Made by a program: the position numbers and the translations under genes. Below, piece by piece: positions 16,507-24,481 of a stretch of DNA of 64,000 nt. The stretch is from assembly GCA_963931055.1 (NCBI GenBank), contig OZ006987.1:682001-746000 (forward strand), read 5' to 3'. How positions within the stretch are numbered: position 1 is the first letter of the stretch; every line of letters begins with the position of its first letter. This DNA is from Coprenecus sp949297365 (GTDB lineage Bacteria > Bacteroidota > Bacteroidia > Bacteroidales > UBA932). The notes below the pieces were generated by a model. That model searched no databases, was not told the DNA's origin, and saw nothing but the letters and a program-made list of their open reading frames with translations.

Positions 16507-17498
16507 GCTATCCTCCTTGCTGCAAAAATTCTCAAAACTATCTCCAGCAGGAACGCGGCCAGGGCCCAGATGGCGAAACGGCCGAACTCCTCGGTATAGA
16601 CGGGGAAGGAATCCACTGTGATCCTGACCTTCTCCATCTTATTGATCTCGTCGTAGATCTGCATCAGCTTGGTATTGTCGGTGGCCCTGAAATACGAGCC
16701 GCCCGTCTCCTCGGCTATCTGCCGGAGCAGATCCTCGTCTATCTCCACCTTCACATCCATGACCCTCACTCCGAACGGGGTCATCACCGGGTACGGAGCA
16801 GTACCCATGGCTCCTACACCTATCGTATAGACCCTGATTCCGTAGGTCTCCGCTATCTCGGCGGCTGTCAGGGGTGTCACCTCCCCCCTGTTGTTCACTC
16901 CGTCTGTAAGCAGTATCACCACCCGGCTCTTGGCCTGGGAGTCCTTCAGACGGGCCACGGCATTGGCCAGACCGTTGCCGATGGCCGTTCCGTCGTCTAT
17001 CAGACCGCATTCTATATCGTTGATGAGATTGATAAGCGTGGCCCGGTCAGTAGTCAAAGGACACTGCGTATAGCTCTCTCCGGCAAACACGACCACTCCT
17101 ATGCGGTCGGAGGGCCTCTGGGATATGAACTCTATGGCTATGCTCTTTGCGGCCTCGATGCGGTCCGGGGTAAAATCCCTGGCCAGCATACTGGTGGACA
17201 CGTCCAGAGCCAGGACTATGTCTATGCCCTCCGAGTCCGTCCTGGTAACATTGGAGGAGGTCTTCGGCCTGGCTATGGCCACGATAAGCAGGGCCACCGC
17301 TATCATCCTGAGCACAAAGGGCAGATGACGCAGCACCCCGGCCGCCCCAGCACTTTTCCGGGACAGAGGAGCCGTCGTGGACATGACGACGTAGGGCCGC
17401 TTCTTGCGGAGCTGCCGCCACACATACAGTGCGGCCATGGGTATCAGGAGCAGTTCCAGATACAGCAGCGAGGGATATTGGAAGAAAAAGTCATTCAT
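16503..17498 (-). CDS. batA: BatA: vWA-domain membrane protein
   Basis: A 331-residue protein. I start it at 17498 (MNDFFFQYPSLLYLELLLIP) because the longer frame from 17594 reads through the upstream gene. Two N-terminal helices (about 8-28 and 60-77) are followed by a von Willebrand A domain with the metal-binding site DVSTS at 99-103 and LLTDGVNN, and a C-terminal helix near 310. BatA and BatB form the vWA pair of the aerotolerance operon. It overlaps the upstream gene by 8 nt and the batB/C fusion by 4 nt, so translation of all three is likely coupled. Confidence 0.9.
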   Translation of the reverse strand: MNDFFFQYPSLLYLELLLIPMAALYVWRQLRKKRPYVVMSTTAPLSRKSAGAAGVLRHLPFVLRMIAVALLIVAIARPKTSSNVTRTDSEGIDIVLALDVSTSMLARDFTPDRIEAAKSIAIEFISQRPSDRIGVVVFAGESYTQCPLTTDRATLINLINDIECGLIDDGTAIGNGLANAVARLKDSQAKSRVVILLTDGVNNRGEVTPLTAAEIAETYGIRVYTIGVGAMGTAPYPVMTPFGVRVMDVKVEIDEDLLRQIAEETGGSYFRATDNTKLMQIYDEINKMEKVRITVDSFPVYTEEFGRFAIWALAAFLLEIVLRIFAARRIA

Positions 17499-18468
17499 CT
17501 TTCCTGCCTCCTTCTGTTGCTTTACCGTCCGCCTCCAGTTCCTGCATGAATGTGTCGTTGACGAACCGCACCGCCACAGGCACCGCGTTCTCATTCTCCG
17601 CCTCAGTAGCCGAATATTTGGCGAACTTGACCAGGTCAGCCGTCCCGAACAGATCCTTGAGGGCCTCGTAGTCAGAAGGAGCCAGGTCCTTCACGGACAG
17701 ATCGACCAGTATCTCATTGGATGTACGTTCTATGGTCTTGATGCCGAAACGCTGCTCTATGTAGACTCTCAGCGTATCGGTAATCTCGGTATAATACTGC
17801 TTCTGATTGCCCTTCTGCCACAGTTTCTCTCCCCTTATACGGTCCAGGCTGCGCAGAGCCACGATATAAGGAGGATCCTTCGGGTCCGGCTTGCCGAACA
17901 CCATTCCCGTCTTTTTACGCTTGAGGGCAAAATGCACTGTCAGGACGACCACTGCGACGAGAGCCGCCAGCAGCAGGATCCACGGCACCAGTTCCTTGAA
18001 AGTTACGGGATAGCGGAACTGCGGACGGATGTCGTACATCTGATAGGTGGTGGTATCTATGGGCACCGTAGTCACCTCCAGCGGCACCTCCGGCAGCCGC
18101 ATCGTATCCACGCCCTGTCCGTCCCGGTAGAAATACACCACTAGCGGAGGCAGCACATAGCTTCCGCTGTCGAACGAAGTGACGACCGCCCGTGTCTCCA
18201 CCATCGAGAAGTCCTTCTTTCTGTCCACTGTATCTACCTTAAAGTCCCCTATCAGTTCCACTCCCGGCACCACATAGCCCGACATCGAGTCTATCTTCAC
18301 GGACATTCCTTTCGGAACCTTTATCCTGGACTTCCATTCCACCTGGTCCCCGATGAGTATCGTATCCCTGGACACCGTGGCGGAAAGTATGTCCTGTGCC
18401 CCGGCCCTGAAAGAGACAGTCATGGCCGCAAGCACCGCCAGAGAGAGTATCAATTTCTTCATTTTCAT
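17491..18468 (-). CDS. Bat-operon membrane protein, beta domain plus one membrane helix
   Basis: A 325-residue protein always worth noting between the DUF58 gene and batA in Bacteroidota. It has a signal peptide (MKMKKLILSLAVLAAMTVSF, cleavage near GAQD), an Ig-like beta domain resembling BatD repeats (residues 25-155), one membrane helix (about 172-192, LVPWILLLAALVAVVVLTVH) and a cytoplasmic helical domain with LRVYIEQRFGIKTIERTSNE. The C-terminal part resembles the tail of DUF4381/BatD-type proteins. It probably acts with the MoxR and vWA proteins in the envelope; the precise function is unknown. The start is 3 nt after the DUF58 gene. Confidence 0.75.
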   Translation of the reverse strand: MKMKKLILSLAVLAAMTVSFRAGAQDILSATVSRDTILIGDQVEWKSRIKVPKGMSVKIDSMSGYVVPGVELIGDFKVDTVDRKKDFSMVETRAVVTSFDSGSYVLPPLVVYFYRDGQGVDTMRLPEVPLEVTTVPIDTTTYQMYDIRPQFRYPVTFKELVPWILLLAALVAVVVLTVHFALKRKKTGMVFGKPDPKDPPYIVALRSLDRIRGEKLWQKGNQKQYYTEITDTLRVYIEQRFGIKTIERTSNEILVDLSVKDLAPSDYEALKDLFGTADLVKFAKYSATEAENENAVPVAVRFVNDTFMQELEADGKATEGGRKDE

Positions 18469-18471
18469 ATC

Positions 18472-19359
18472 CTATGCCCTAGTCTTGAACAAAGCCACCA
18501 GGCTCTTCACATAATCCTGGTCAGTCCTGATGCTGACCGTATCCACTTTATATTTGCGGAGCACCAGCAGCGTCTCCGCATAGGCCTTCCTGGCCCATTC
18601 CCCGTAATCCTCCCGCACCGACCTGAGCGAGGTATCCACATACACGATCCTGCCGGTCTCGCTGTCCCGGACCGGAAGCAGTCCCACGTCCGGCAAAGTG
18701 CGGTCCCGCTCGTCGTAGATATTGATCACCGATATGTCATGCCGTCCTACCGCCACCTTCAGGGCCTCCTCGTAATTGGGATGCAGGGTCGTCCCGTCCA
18801 CATCCAGCATATCCGAGAGCAAGAAGGCCGTACAGCGTTTCTTGAGGGCATTGGTCAGGAACCGCAGCGCCTCGCCGATGTCCGTACCCCTGTCCTGAGG
18901 CTCGAACTCCAGCACCTCCCTGATGATACGCAGCAGATGGCTGCGGCCCTTCTTGGGAGGGATGAATTTCTCCACCTTCGTACTGAAGAACAGGGCACCG
19001 ACCTTGTCGTTGTTGATCAGGGCCGAGAATGACAGCACCGCCGCTATCTCCGCCGTCAGGTCCTTCTTGGTCTTGGACATGGTGCCGAACATCCCGGAAG
19101 CACTGGCATCGATGAGCAGCATCACCGTCAGCTCCCTCTCCTCCTCGAACACCTTTATATAAGGAGTGCCCGTGCGCGCGGTGACATTCCAGTCCATATT
19201 GCGCACGTCGTCCCCTATCTGATACTCGCGGACCTCGCTGAAAGCCATACCGCGGCCCTTGAAGGCCGAATGGTACTCTCCGGCGAATATCTGGCTGGAG
19301 AGAGCACGGGTCTTGATCTCTATCTTGCGGACTTTCTTTAACAGGTCGTTGCTGTCCAT
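18472..19359 (-). CDS. DUF58 protein of the moxR-bat operon
   Basis: A 295-residue cytoplasmic protein of the DUF58 family (vWA-like fold). The family signature is clear: GEYHSAFKGRGMAFSEVREY followed by GDDVRNMDWNVTARTG and the vWA-like site LLIDASASGMFG. DUF58 genes almost always sit next to moxR; the protein is thought to be a substrate or partner of the MoxR ATPase. Here it lies 3 nt downstream of moxR. No membrane helix is seen in this member. Confidence 0.9.
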   Translation of the reverse strand: MDSNDLLKKVRKIEIKTRALSSQIFAGEYHSAFKGRGMAFSEVREYQIGDDVRNMDWNVTARTGTPYIKVFEEERELTVMLLIDASASGMFGTMSKTKKDLTAEIAAVLSFSALINNDKVGALFFSTKVEKFIPPKKGRSHLLRIIREVLEFEPQDRGTDIGEALRFLTNALKKRCTAFLLSDMLDVDGTTLHPNYEEALKVAVGRHDISVINIYDERDRTLPDVGLLPVRDSETGRIVYVDTSLRSVREDYGEWARKAYAETLLVLRKYKVDTVSIRTDQDYVKSLVALFKTRA

Positions 19360-19362
19360 ATC

Positions 19363-20355
19363 CTACGGAACCTCCACCGCGTTGATAATGTCTGAAATAA
19401 TATTCTCGCTGGTGACGTTCTCCGCCTCGGCCTCGTAGGTAAGTCCGATACGGTGACGGAGCACCTCATAGCATACGGCCCTCACATCCTCGGGGATCAC
19501 ATAGCCGCGACGCTTGATGAAGGCGTAGGCCTTGGACGCCATGGCCAGGGAGATGGAGGCACGGGGAGACGCACCGTAGGAGATCATGTCCTTGAGGGAC
19601 TTGAGTCCGTAGTCCTCCGGAGTACGGGTCGCATACACTATATCCACGATATAACGCTCTATCTTCTCATCCATGTAGACATCACGGACCACACTGCGGG
19701 CCTTGATGATATCCTCGGGCTGGAGCACCGCATTGGCCTTGGGGAACTCGCCGCTGTTGTTCATGCGGATGATCAGTTTCTCCTCCTCTTTCTTGGGATA
19801 GGTCACCACCACCTTGAGCATGAAACGGTCCACCTGCGCCTCAGGCAGCGGATACGTACCCTCCTGCTCTATCGGGTTCTGGGTCGCCATGACGAGGAAC
19901 GGTTCGGGCAGCTTGAATGTCTGCTCGCCGATAGTCACCTGACGCTCCTGCATGGCCTCAAGCAGGGCCGACTGCACCTTGGCCGGAGAACGGTTGATCT
20001 CGTCGGCCAGTACGAAATTGGCGAAGACAGGACCTTTCTTTATCTGGAACTGCTCGCTCTTCTGACTGTATATCATGGTTCCGATAAGGTCGGCAGGCAA
20101 CAGGTCAGGAGTGAACTGGATACGGCTGAACCTGGCATTGATGCACGAGGCCAGCGTATTGATGGCCAATGTCTTGGCCAGACCGGGAACACCTTCCAGC
20201 AGGATATGTCCGTTTGCCAGAAGTCCTATGAGCAGATTCTCGACCAGATGTTTCTGGCCCACAATCACTTTTGTCATCTCCATGGAAAGGATGTCCACAA
20301 AAGCGCTCTCTTTCTGTATTCGCTCGTTAAGTTCTTTAATGTTTACGGTGTCCAT
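19363..20355 (-). CDS. MoxR-family AAA+ ATPase
   Basis: A 330-residue AAA+ chaperone-like ATPase that works with vWA-domain partners. The P-loop is the MoxR form GVPGLAKT (residues 55-62), Walker B is VLADEINRSPAK, sensor 1 is MATQNPIEQEGTYPLPEAQ and the C-terminal lid contains GASPRASISLAMASKAYAF. The gene leads a leftward run of ten closely spaced genes ending at 8800. Its promoter box (20398-20405) faces and overlaps the territory of the truA promoter. In Bacteroidota this operon is linked to oxygen tolerance and envelope stress. Confidence 0.92.
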   Translation of the reverse strand: MDTVNIKELNERIQKESAFVDILSMEMTKVIVGQKHLVENLLIGLLANGHILLEGVPGLAKTLAINTLASCINARFSRIQFTPDLLPADLIGTMIYSQKSEQFQIKKGPVFANFVLADEINRSPAKVQSALLEAMQERQVTIGEQTFKLPEPFLVMATQNPIEQEGTYPLPEAQVDRFMLKVVVTYPKKEEEKLIIRMNNSGEFPKANAVLQPEDIIKARSVVRDVYMDEKIERYIVDIVYATRTPEDYGLKSLKDMISYGASPRASISLAMASKAYAFIKRRGYVIPEDVRAVCYEVLRHRIGLTYEAEAENVTSENIISDIINAVEVP

Positions 20356-20376
20356 TTTGAAATATTAAAATATTTG

Positions 20377-20384
20377 TATTTTTG
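20377..20384 (+). promoter_or_regulatory. Promoter -7 box for truA
   Basis: TATTTTTG matches TAnnTTTG, 40 nt before the truA ATG at 20425. It lies within the region that would be transcribed from the moxR promoter. Confidence 0.6.
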
Positions 20385-20397
20385 CTGTCTAAAATTA

Positions 20398-20405
20398 CAA
20401 AAATA
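20398..20405 (-). promoter_or_regulatory. Promoter -7 box for the moxR-bat-glmM operon
   Basis: The minus strand reads TATTTTTG, a TAnnTTTG match, 42 nt before the moxR ATG at 20355. It points left across the truA promoter, so the two promoters are face to face. Confidence 0.6.
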
Positions 20406-20424
20406 AGATTTTCTCCGGAATACA

Positions 20425-21210
20425 ATGAGGTTTTTCGCTTCAATATCGTACAACGGCTCAGGTTTCAGCGGCTGGCAGATACAGCAGAACGCCCCGAGTA
20501 TACAGGACGAGGTGCAGAAGGCCCTCTCGGCTGTCCTGAGGGAGAAAACCGACGTGACGGGAGCCGGCAGGACAGACACTGGTGTCAATGCCTCCGGATT
20601 CACGGCACATTTTGACTTTGACGGTGACATCATCCTCAAAGAGCACGACCGCATAATCTACAAAATAAATGCCATCCTGCCCGGAGGGATAGTCGTAAAT
20701 TCAATAAGGCGTGTCAGAGATGACGCGCACGCCCGGTTCGATGCCGTCAGCCGCACCTACAGATACTACATCCACAGCAGCAAGGACCCTTTCGCCAGAG
20801 AGTTCTCGTGGTTCTGCAAGTTCCCTCTGGACGTGGACGCGATGAACAAGGCCGCAGGCATGATTCTGGGACGCAGGGACTTCAGTTGCTTTGAGAAAGC
20901 CGGAGGTACTGCGGCCACACCCTTCTGCGACGTCACGTCGGCAGGATGGAGCCGGTACACCCCGTCCACGGTCGCCCTGCCCGGAACCGACTACCTGGTC
21001 TTCACCATAACGGCCAACCGTTTCCTGCGCAATATGGTCCGGGCCATTGTCGGCACGATGATTGAGATAGGACGTAGAAAGCGTCCGCCGGAATGGATAG
21101 CCGACGTGCTCTCCTCCCGCGACCGCTGCGAGGCGGGGCAGTCCGTCCCGGGACATGCCCTCTTCCTCACGGACATAGAATATCCGGAAGAAATATTTGA
21201 ATACAATTAA
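20425..21210 (+). CDS. truA: tRNA pseudouridine synthase A
   Basis: TruA makes pseudouridine at positions 38-40 of the tRNA anticodon stem. The 261-residue product has the catalytic motif GAGRTDTGVNASG with active Asp51, the start RFFASISYNGSGFSGWQIQ and the C-terminal NRFLRNMVRAIVGTMIEIG. Length is typical. It is transcribed away from moxR and may be co-transcribed with the exbB-type gene that starts 23 nt downstream. Confidence 0.95.
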   Translation: MRFFASISYNGSGFSGWQIQQNAPSIQDEVQKALSAVLREKTDVTGAGRTDTGVNASGFTAHFDFDGDIILKEHDRIIYKINAILPGGIVVNSIRRVRDDAHARFDAVSRTYRYYIHSSKDPFAREFSWFCKFPLDVDAMNKAAGMILGRRDFSCFEKAGGTAATPFCDVTSAGWSRYTPSTVALPGTDYLVFTITANRFLRNMVRAIVGTMIEIGRRKRPPEWIADVLSSRDRCEAGQSVPGHALFLTDIEYPEEIFEYN

Positions 21211-21233
21211 TAATTTACAACAACCTTTTTATC

Positions 21234-21935
21234 ATGCTCACATTACTGCAAGTCAATTCTGAAGTTCTTATACAGGAGGCTGCCGCTCCCGAGAAGATGT
21301 CCCTTATCAAGATGGCCGTCGCCGGAGGCTGGCTGATGCTCGTCCTTCTGGCACTCTCCATCGTAGCCGTTTATATATTAGGCAGCCGCTGGTGGGCTAT
21401 ACGCCAGGCTCTCAAGATAGACCCTCATTTCATGGACAACATACGCGGACTGCTGCGCGAGGGAAAGACCCAGGCCGCACTGGCCCTGTGCCGCGACACC
21501 CAGTCCCCCATCGCAAGGCTTATAGAGAAGGGTATCCGGATGCAGGGCCGCCCGCTCCAGGACATCCAGGCCGCTGTCGAGAACACCGGCAACATCGAGG
21601 TTTCCAAGATCGAGAAAGGTATGCCCATGCTGGCCACGGTGGCCGGAGGCGCGCCCATGGTGGGATTCCTCGGAACGGTCGCAGGTATGATACAGGCCTT
21701 CTACAACATGGCCCGGGCCGGCAGCAACATCGACATCACGCTGCTTTCCGACGGTATCTACACGGCCATGGTGACCACTGTCGGCGGACTCATCGTCGGC
21801 ATCATCGCCTACTTCGGATACAACTGGCTGACCGCCCGCATCGATGACCTGGTCTTCAAGATGGACAGCGCGGTAATCTCTCTGATGGACATATTCAACG
21901 GTCAGGACAGCACTGACGGCAAGAAGGAGATCTGA
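21234..21935 (+). CDS. exbB: ExbB/TolQ-type proton channel protein
   Basis: A 233-residue inner-membrane protein of the MotA/TolQ/ExbB family, which uses the proton gradient to power TonB or Tol systems. Three membrane helices are visible (about residues 28-52, 138-160 and 178-203). The conserved family segment is AGGAPMVGFLGTVAGMIQAF, followed by DGIYTAMVTTVGGLIVGI. Together with the next two genes it forms a complete energising module (spacing 2 nt, then a 1-nt overlap). The choice between Exb and Tol cannot be made from this protein alone, but the third gene ends in a TonB-type domain. Confidence 0.9.
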   Translation: MLTLLQVNSEVLIQEAAAPEKMSLIKMAVAGGWLMLVLLALSIVAVYILGSRWWAIRQALKIDPHFMDNIRGLLREGKTQAALALCRDTQSPIARLIEKGIRMQGRPLQDIQAAVENTGNIEVSKIEKGMPMLATVAGGAPMVGFLGTVAGMIQAFYNMARAGSNIDITLLSDGIYTAMVTTVGGLIVGIIAYFGYNWLTARIDDLVFKMDSAVISLMDIFNGQDSTDGKKEI

Positions 21936-21937
21936 CA

Positions 21938-22351
21938 ATGGCCATCAAACGGAAAACCAAAGCGGAACCGGCGTTCTCGATGTCCTCGATGACGGACATC
22001 GTGTTCCTGCTGCTGATATTCTTTCTGGTGACATCCACCCTTATCAACCCCAACGCCCTGAAGCTGCTGCTGCCCAAGAGCACCAACCAGATATCCACAA
22101 AGGCATCGGTAAGCGTCTCCATAAAGCATTATCCAGAGCGCGGAACTTTCTCGTACCATATCAACGGAGACGAGACTCCCGTGCCCTTCAGCGAGATAGA
22201 ACCGGACCTGCAGAGACTGCTGCAGGATTCCGACGACCCGACTTTCTCCATCTACGCCGACAAGACCGTACCTATAGAGGAGGTGGTCAACCTGATGAAT
22301 ATCGCCAAGCGCAATAAATACAAAGTAATACTCGCCACATCCCCCGAATAA
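21938..22351 (+). CDS. exbD: ExbD/TolR-type biopolymer transport protein
   Basis: A 137-residue protein with one N-terminal membrane helix (about residues 13-35) and a periplasmic domain. The start AFSMSSMTDIVFLLLIFFLV has the family Asp inside the helix, the residue implicated in proton movement. The periplasmic part ends VPIEEVVNLMNIAKRNKYKV, typical of ExbD. It starts 2 nt after the exbB-type gene and its stop codon overlaps the start of the TonB-like gene by one base. Confidence 0.9.
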   Translation: MAIKRKTKAEPAFSMSSMTDIVFLLLIFFLVTSTLINPNALKLLLPKSTNQISTKASVSVSIKHYPERGTFSYHINGDETPVPFSEIEPDLQRLLQDSDDPTFSIYADKTVPIEEVVNLMNIAKRNKYKVILATSPE

Positions 22352-23118
22352 TGAAAGGGAAATCCAAATATGCCGGCATAGTCCTCACGGCTGCCGTACA
22401 CGCAGCGCTGCTCATCCTGCTTCTGAGCGCGGACATCCGCAACACTCCGACGGTGCCGCCTGTGGACGGTATGCTCATTGAGTTTACCGAGGAGGACATC
22501 CCTGAAGCCGTGGAAGAAAAGCCGGTGCCGGTCAAGACAGCCGTAGGTGTAGAGCCGAGGGCCGCAGAGCCGGACCCTACGGAGGAGATACGGCTGGTGC
22601 AGAAGTCTGAGGCCCAGACCGTCGCCGAGGCTGAGAACATCAATGCAGAGGCGACTGCCGGAGAGGACGGAGACGTAGAGATTCCCGAGCCTCCCAGAGA
22701 GAAACCGGTCAACCGCCGGGCCCTGTTCCCCGGGATGGGCAAGGCTGAGGACACCACCGCCCTGCATGTGGCCGAGCGCATAACCGAAAGACTTGAGGCC
22801 GGCCATCCCGAGGGGAACACCGAAGAAGGCAATCCTGAGGGCAGGCCCACGGCCAGACTGGAGGGGCGCACCGTCATGGGCAATCTGCCCCTGCCCGAAT
22901 ACGATGTGGCCAAGTCCGGCACAGTAGTGGTACGCATCCTCGTAGACCAGTACGGCACGGTGACCAACGCCGTTCCTGGCGTACAGGGCACCACAGTCCA
23001 GGACGCCACCCTGTGGGAGGCCGCCAGGCAGGCCGCCCTGAAGGCCAAGTTCAACATCAGTGCCTCGGCTCCCGCCATACAGGAAGGCACTATCTCCTAC
23101 ATATTCACCCTGAAATAA
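22351..23118 (+). CDS. TonB-like energy transducer
   Basis: A 255-residue protein with an N-terminal membrane helix (IVLTAAVHAALLILLLSADI), a long acidic and Pro/Glu-rich linker (about residues 45-170) and a C-terminal TonB domain: PEYDVAKSGTVVVRILVDQY, then ATLWEAARQAALKAKFN. TonB proteins span the periplasm and pass energy from ExbB-ExbD to outer-membrane receptors such as the SusC protein at the right end of this window. Within the family the linker is variable. The gene overlaps exbD by one base and converges on the ABC permease gene with 14 nt between stops and no visible terminator. Confidence 0.87.
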   Translation: MKGKSKYAGIVLTAAVHAALLILLLSADIRNTPTVPPVDGMLIEFTEEDIPEAVEEKPVPVKTAVGVEPRAAEPDPTEEIRLVQKSEAQTVAEAENINAEATAGEDGDVEIPEPPREKPVNRRALFPGMGKAEDTTALHVAERITERLEAGHPEGNTEEGNPEGRPTARLEGRTVMGNLPLPEYDVAKSGTVVVRILVDQYGTVTNAVPGVQGTTVQDATLWEAARQAALKAKFNISASAPAIQEGTISYIFTLK

Positions 23119-23132
23119 ATTATGAGGGTGAC

Positions 23133-24395
23133 TCATTCGTAGCGGAGACATTCTATCGGGTCCAGAGCCGCTGCTTTGCGGGCCGGCACATACCCCGACA
23201 GCACGCCGACCAGCATACACAGCACCACTGAGAGAAACATCCACAGCCACGGTATCACGAACGAGGACTCCATGACGGCGGCTACGATATTGCCTACGAT
23301 GATGCCCAGCACGATGCCGATGACTCCGCCCGCCTCGCCTATGATGACCGACTCCAGCAGAAACTGGGACTGTATCTTCCTGGAAGAGGCCCCGAGCGCT
23401 TTCCGGGTACCTATCTCGCGGGTTCTCTCCCTGACCGACACCAGCATGATGTTCATCAGACCCACAGCCGCACCGGTTATGGTGATGAGTCCTATTATCA
23501 CGGCTGCGGCTGTAAGCGTCCTCATCATTGAGTCCAGCTCCTCCACCACAGCCTCGCTGCGGGTAATCCGGAAATCCGTATCGTCGTACGGAGCCAGCCT
23601 CCTTACCGCCCGGAAGACCATCTCGGCCTCGGCGGCAGCCTCATCCGGAGACACTTCCTGCCCCGGCAGTATTCCTATGGTAAAATCCGGCGAGGACACC
23701 TGGAAATTGGCCATGGCATTGGTGTAGGGAACCAGTATGCCGTCATCCATACCGCCGTCAGCCGTATTGCCCATCGCCTCCGCCACTCCGACCACGACAT
23801 AGGCCACTCCCTGGACATGGACAGGCTGACCTACGGCAGGTCCTTCCCCGAACAGGGTACGGGCCACATTGCCGCCCAGCACACAGTAGAAGCGGCCTCC
23901 TTCCACATCCTCCACCGTCAGGTCGCGGCCTTCGCTTATCTCCAGCATACTGTACCTTATATACTTCTCGTCCGAGGCCACCACGTGAACGGTGGGATTG
24001 GTCCTGCGCCGGCCTGACTCCGCCCTGACATTGTCCGCCACCACAGTATATACGGACACCGTCGCCGGCACCTTGTAATACTGCACGAACCGCTCCGCCT
24101 GGACCCTCGATATCTGCCTGGGATTCCTTATCCTCCTCATGGCCGAGGACGCGGAATACTGCGAGCGGATGTTGACGATGCCGGCGCCCATCCGTCCGTA
24201 TGCATCCCGCAGCGTGGCATCCATAGAGTCCACTGCCGTAAGGATTCCCACAAGCGAAGTGATACCGAGTGCTATGATCGCTATAGTCAGTGATGCCCTG
24301 AGTCTGTTGGACTTAACTGCTCTCAAGGCCATGTCCGCATTCTCGGCGAGCAATGCGGCGCGCGTCTTTCCGCGCCTGTCTTTTCTCCTCTTCAT
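23133..24395 (-). CDS. MacB-type ABC transporter permease (FtsX domain)
   Basis: A 420-residue membrane protein started at the ATG at 24395 (a TTG at 24410 is also in frame). It has the MacB layout: a first helix (LRASLTIAIIALGITSLVGI), a large periplasmic domain (about residues 60-290, with GAGIVNIRSQYSASSAMRRI) and three C-terminal helices of the FtsX domain, including VSVRERTREIGTRKALGASS and the end VPARKAAALDPIECLRYE. These permeases move lipoproteins, peptides or drugs, or act in mechanotransmission with a partner ATPase. No ATPase or membrane-fusion gene is next to it, so it must pair with a subunit encoded elsewhere. Confidence 0.88.
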   Translation of the reverse strand: MKRRKDRRGKTRAALLAENADMALRAVKSNRLRASLTIAIIALGITSLVGILTAVDSMDATLRDAYGRMGAGIVNIRSQYSASSAMRRIRNPRQISRVQAERFVQYYKVPATVSVYTVVADNVRAESGRRRTNPTVHVVASDEKYIRYSMLEISEGRDLTVEDVEGGRFYCVLGGNVARTLFGEGPAVGQPVHVQGVAYVVVGVAEAMGNTADGGMDDGILVPYTNAMANFQVSSPDFTIGILPGQEVSPDEAAAEAEMVFRAVRRLAPYDDTDFRITRSEAVVEELDSMMRTLTAAAVIIGLITITGAAVGLMNIMLVSVRERTREIGTRKALGASSRKIQSQFLLESVIIGEAGGVIGIVLGIIVGNIVAAVMESSFVIPWLWMFLSVVLCMLVGVLSGYVPARKAAALDPIECLRYE

Positions 24396-24448
24396 AACTT
24401 CCTCACTCAATTAATGACGTAAAAATAGGAATTTATCTCCGATTGACA

Positions 24449-24456
24449 TACCTTTG
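24449..24456 (+). promoter_or_regulatory. Promoter -7 box for the rluB-like gene and era
   Basis: TACCTTTG matches TAnnTTTG and lies 25 nt before the ATG at 24482. Confidence 0.6.
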
Positions 24457-24481
24457 CGCGCAAATTTGACAAAATAATCAT

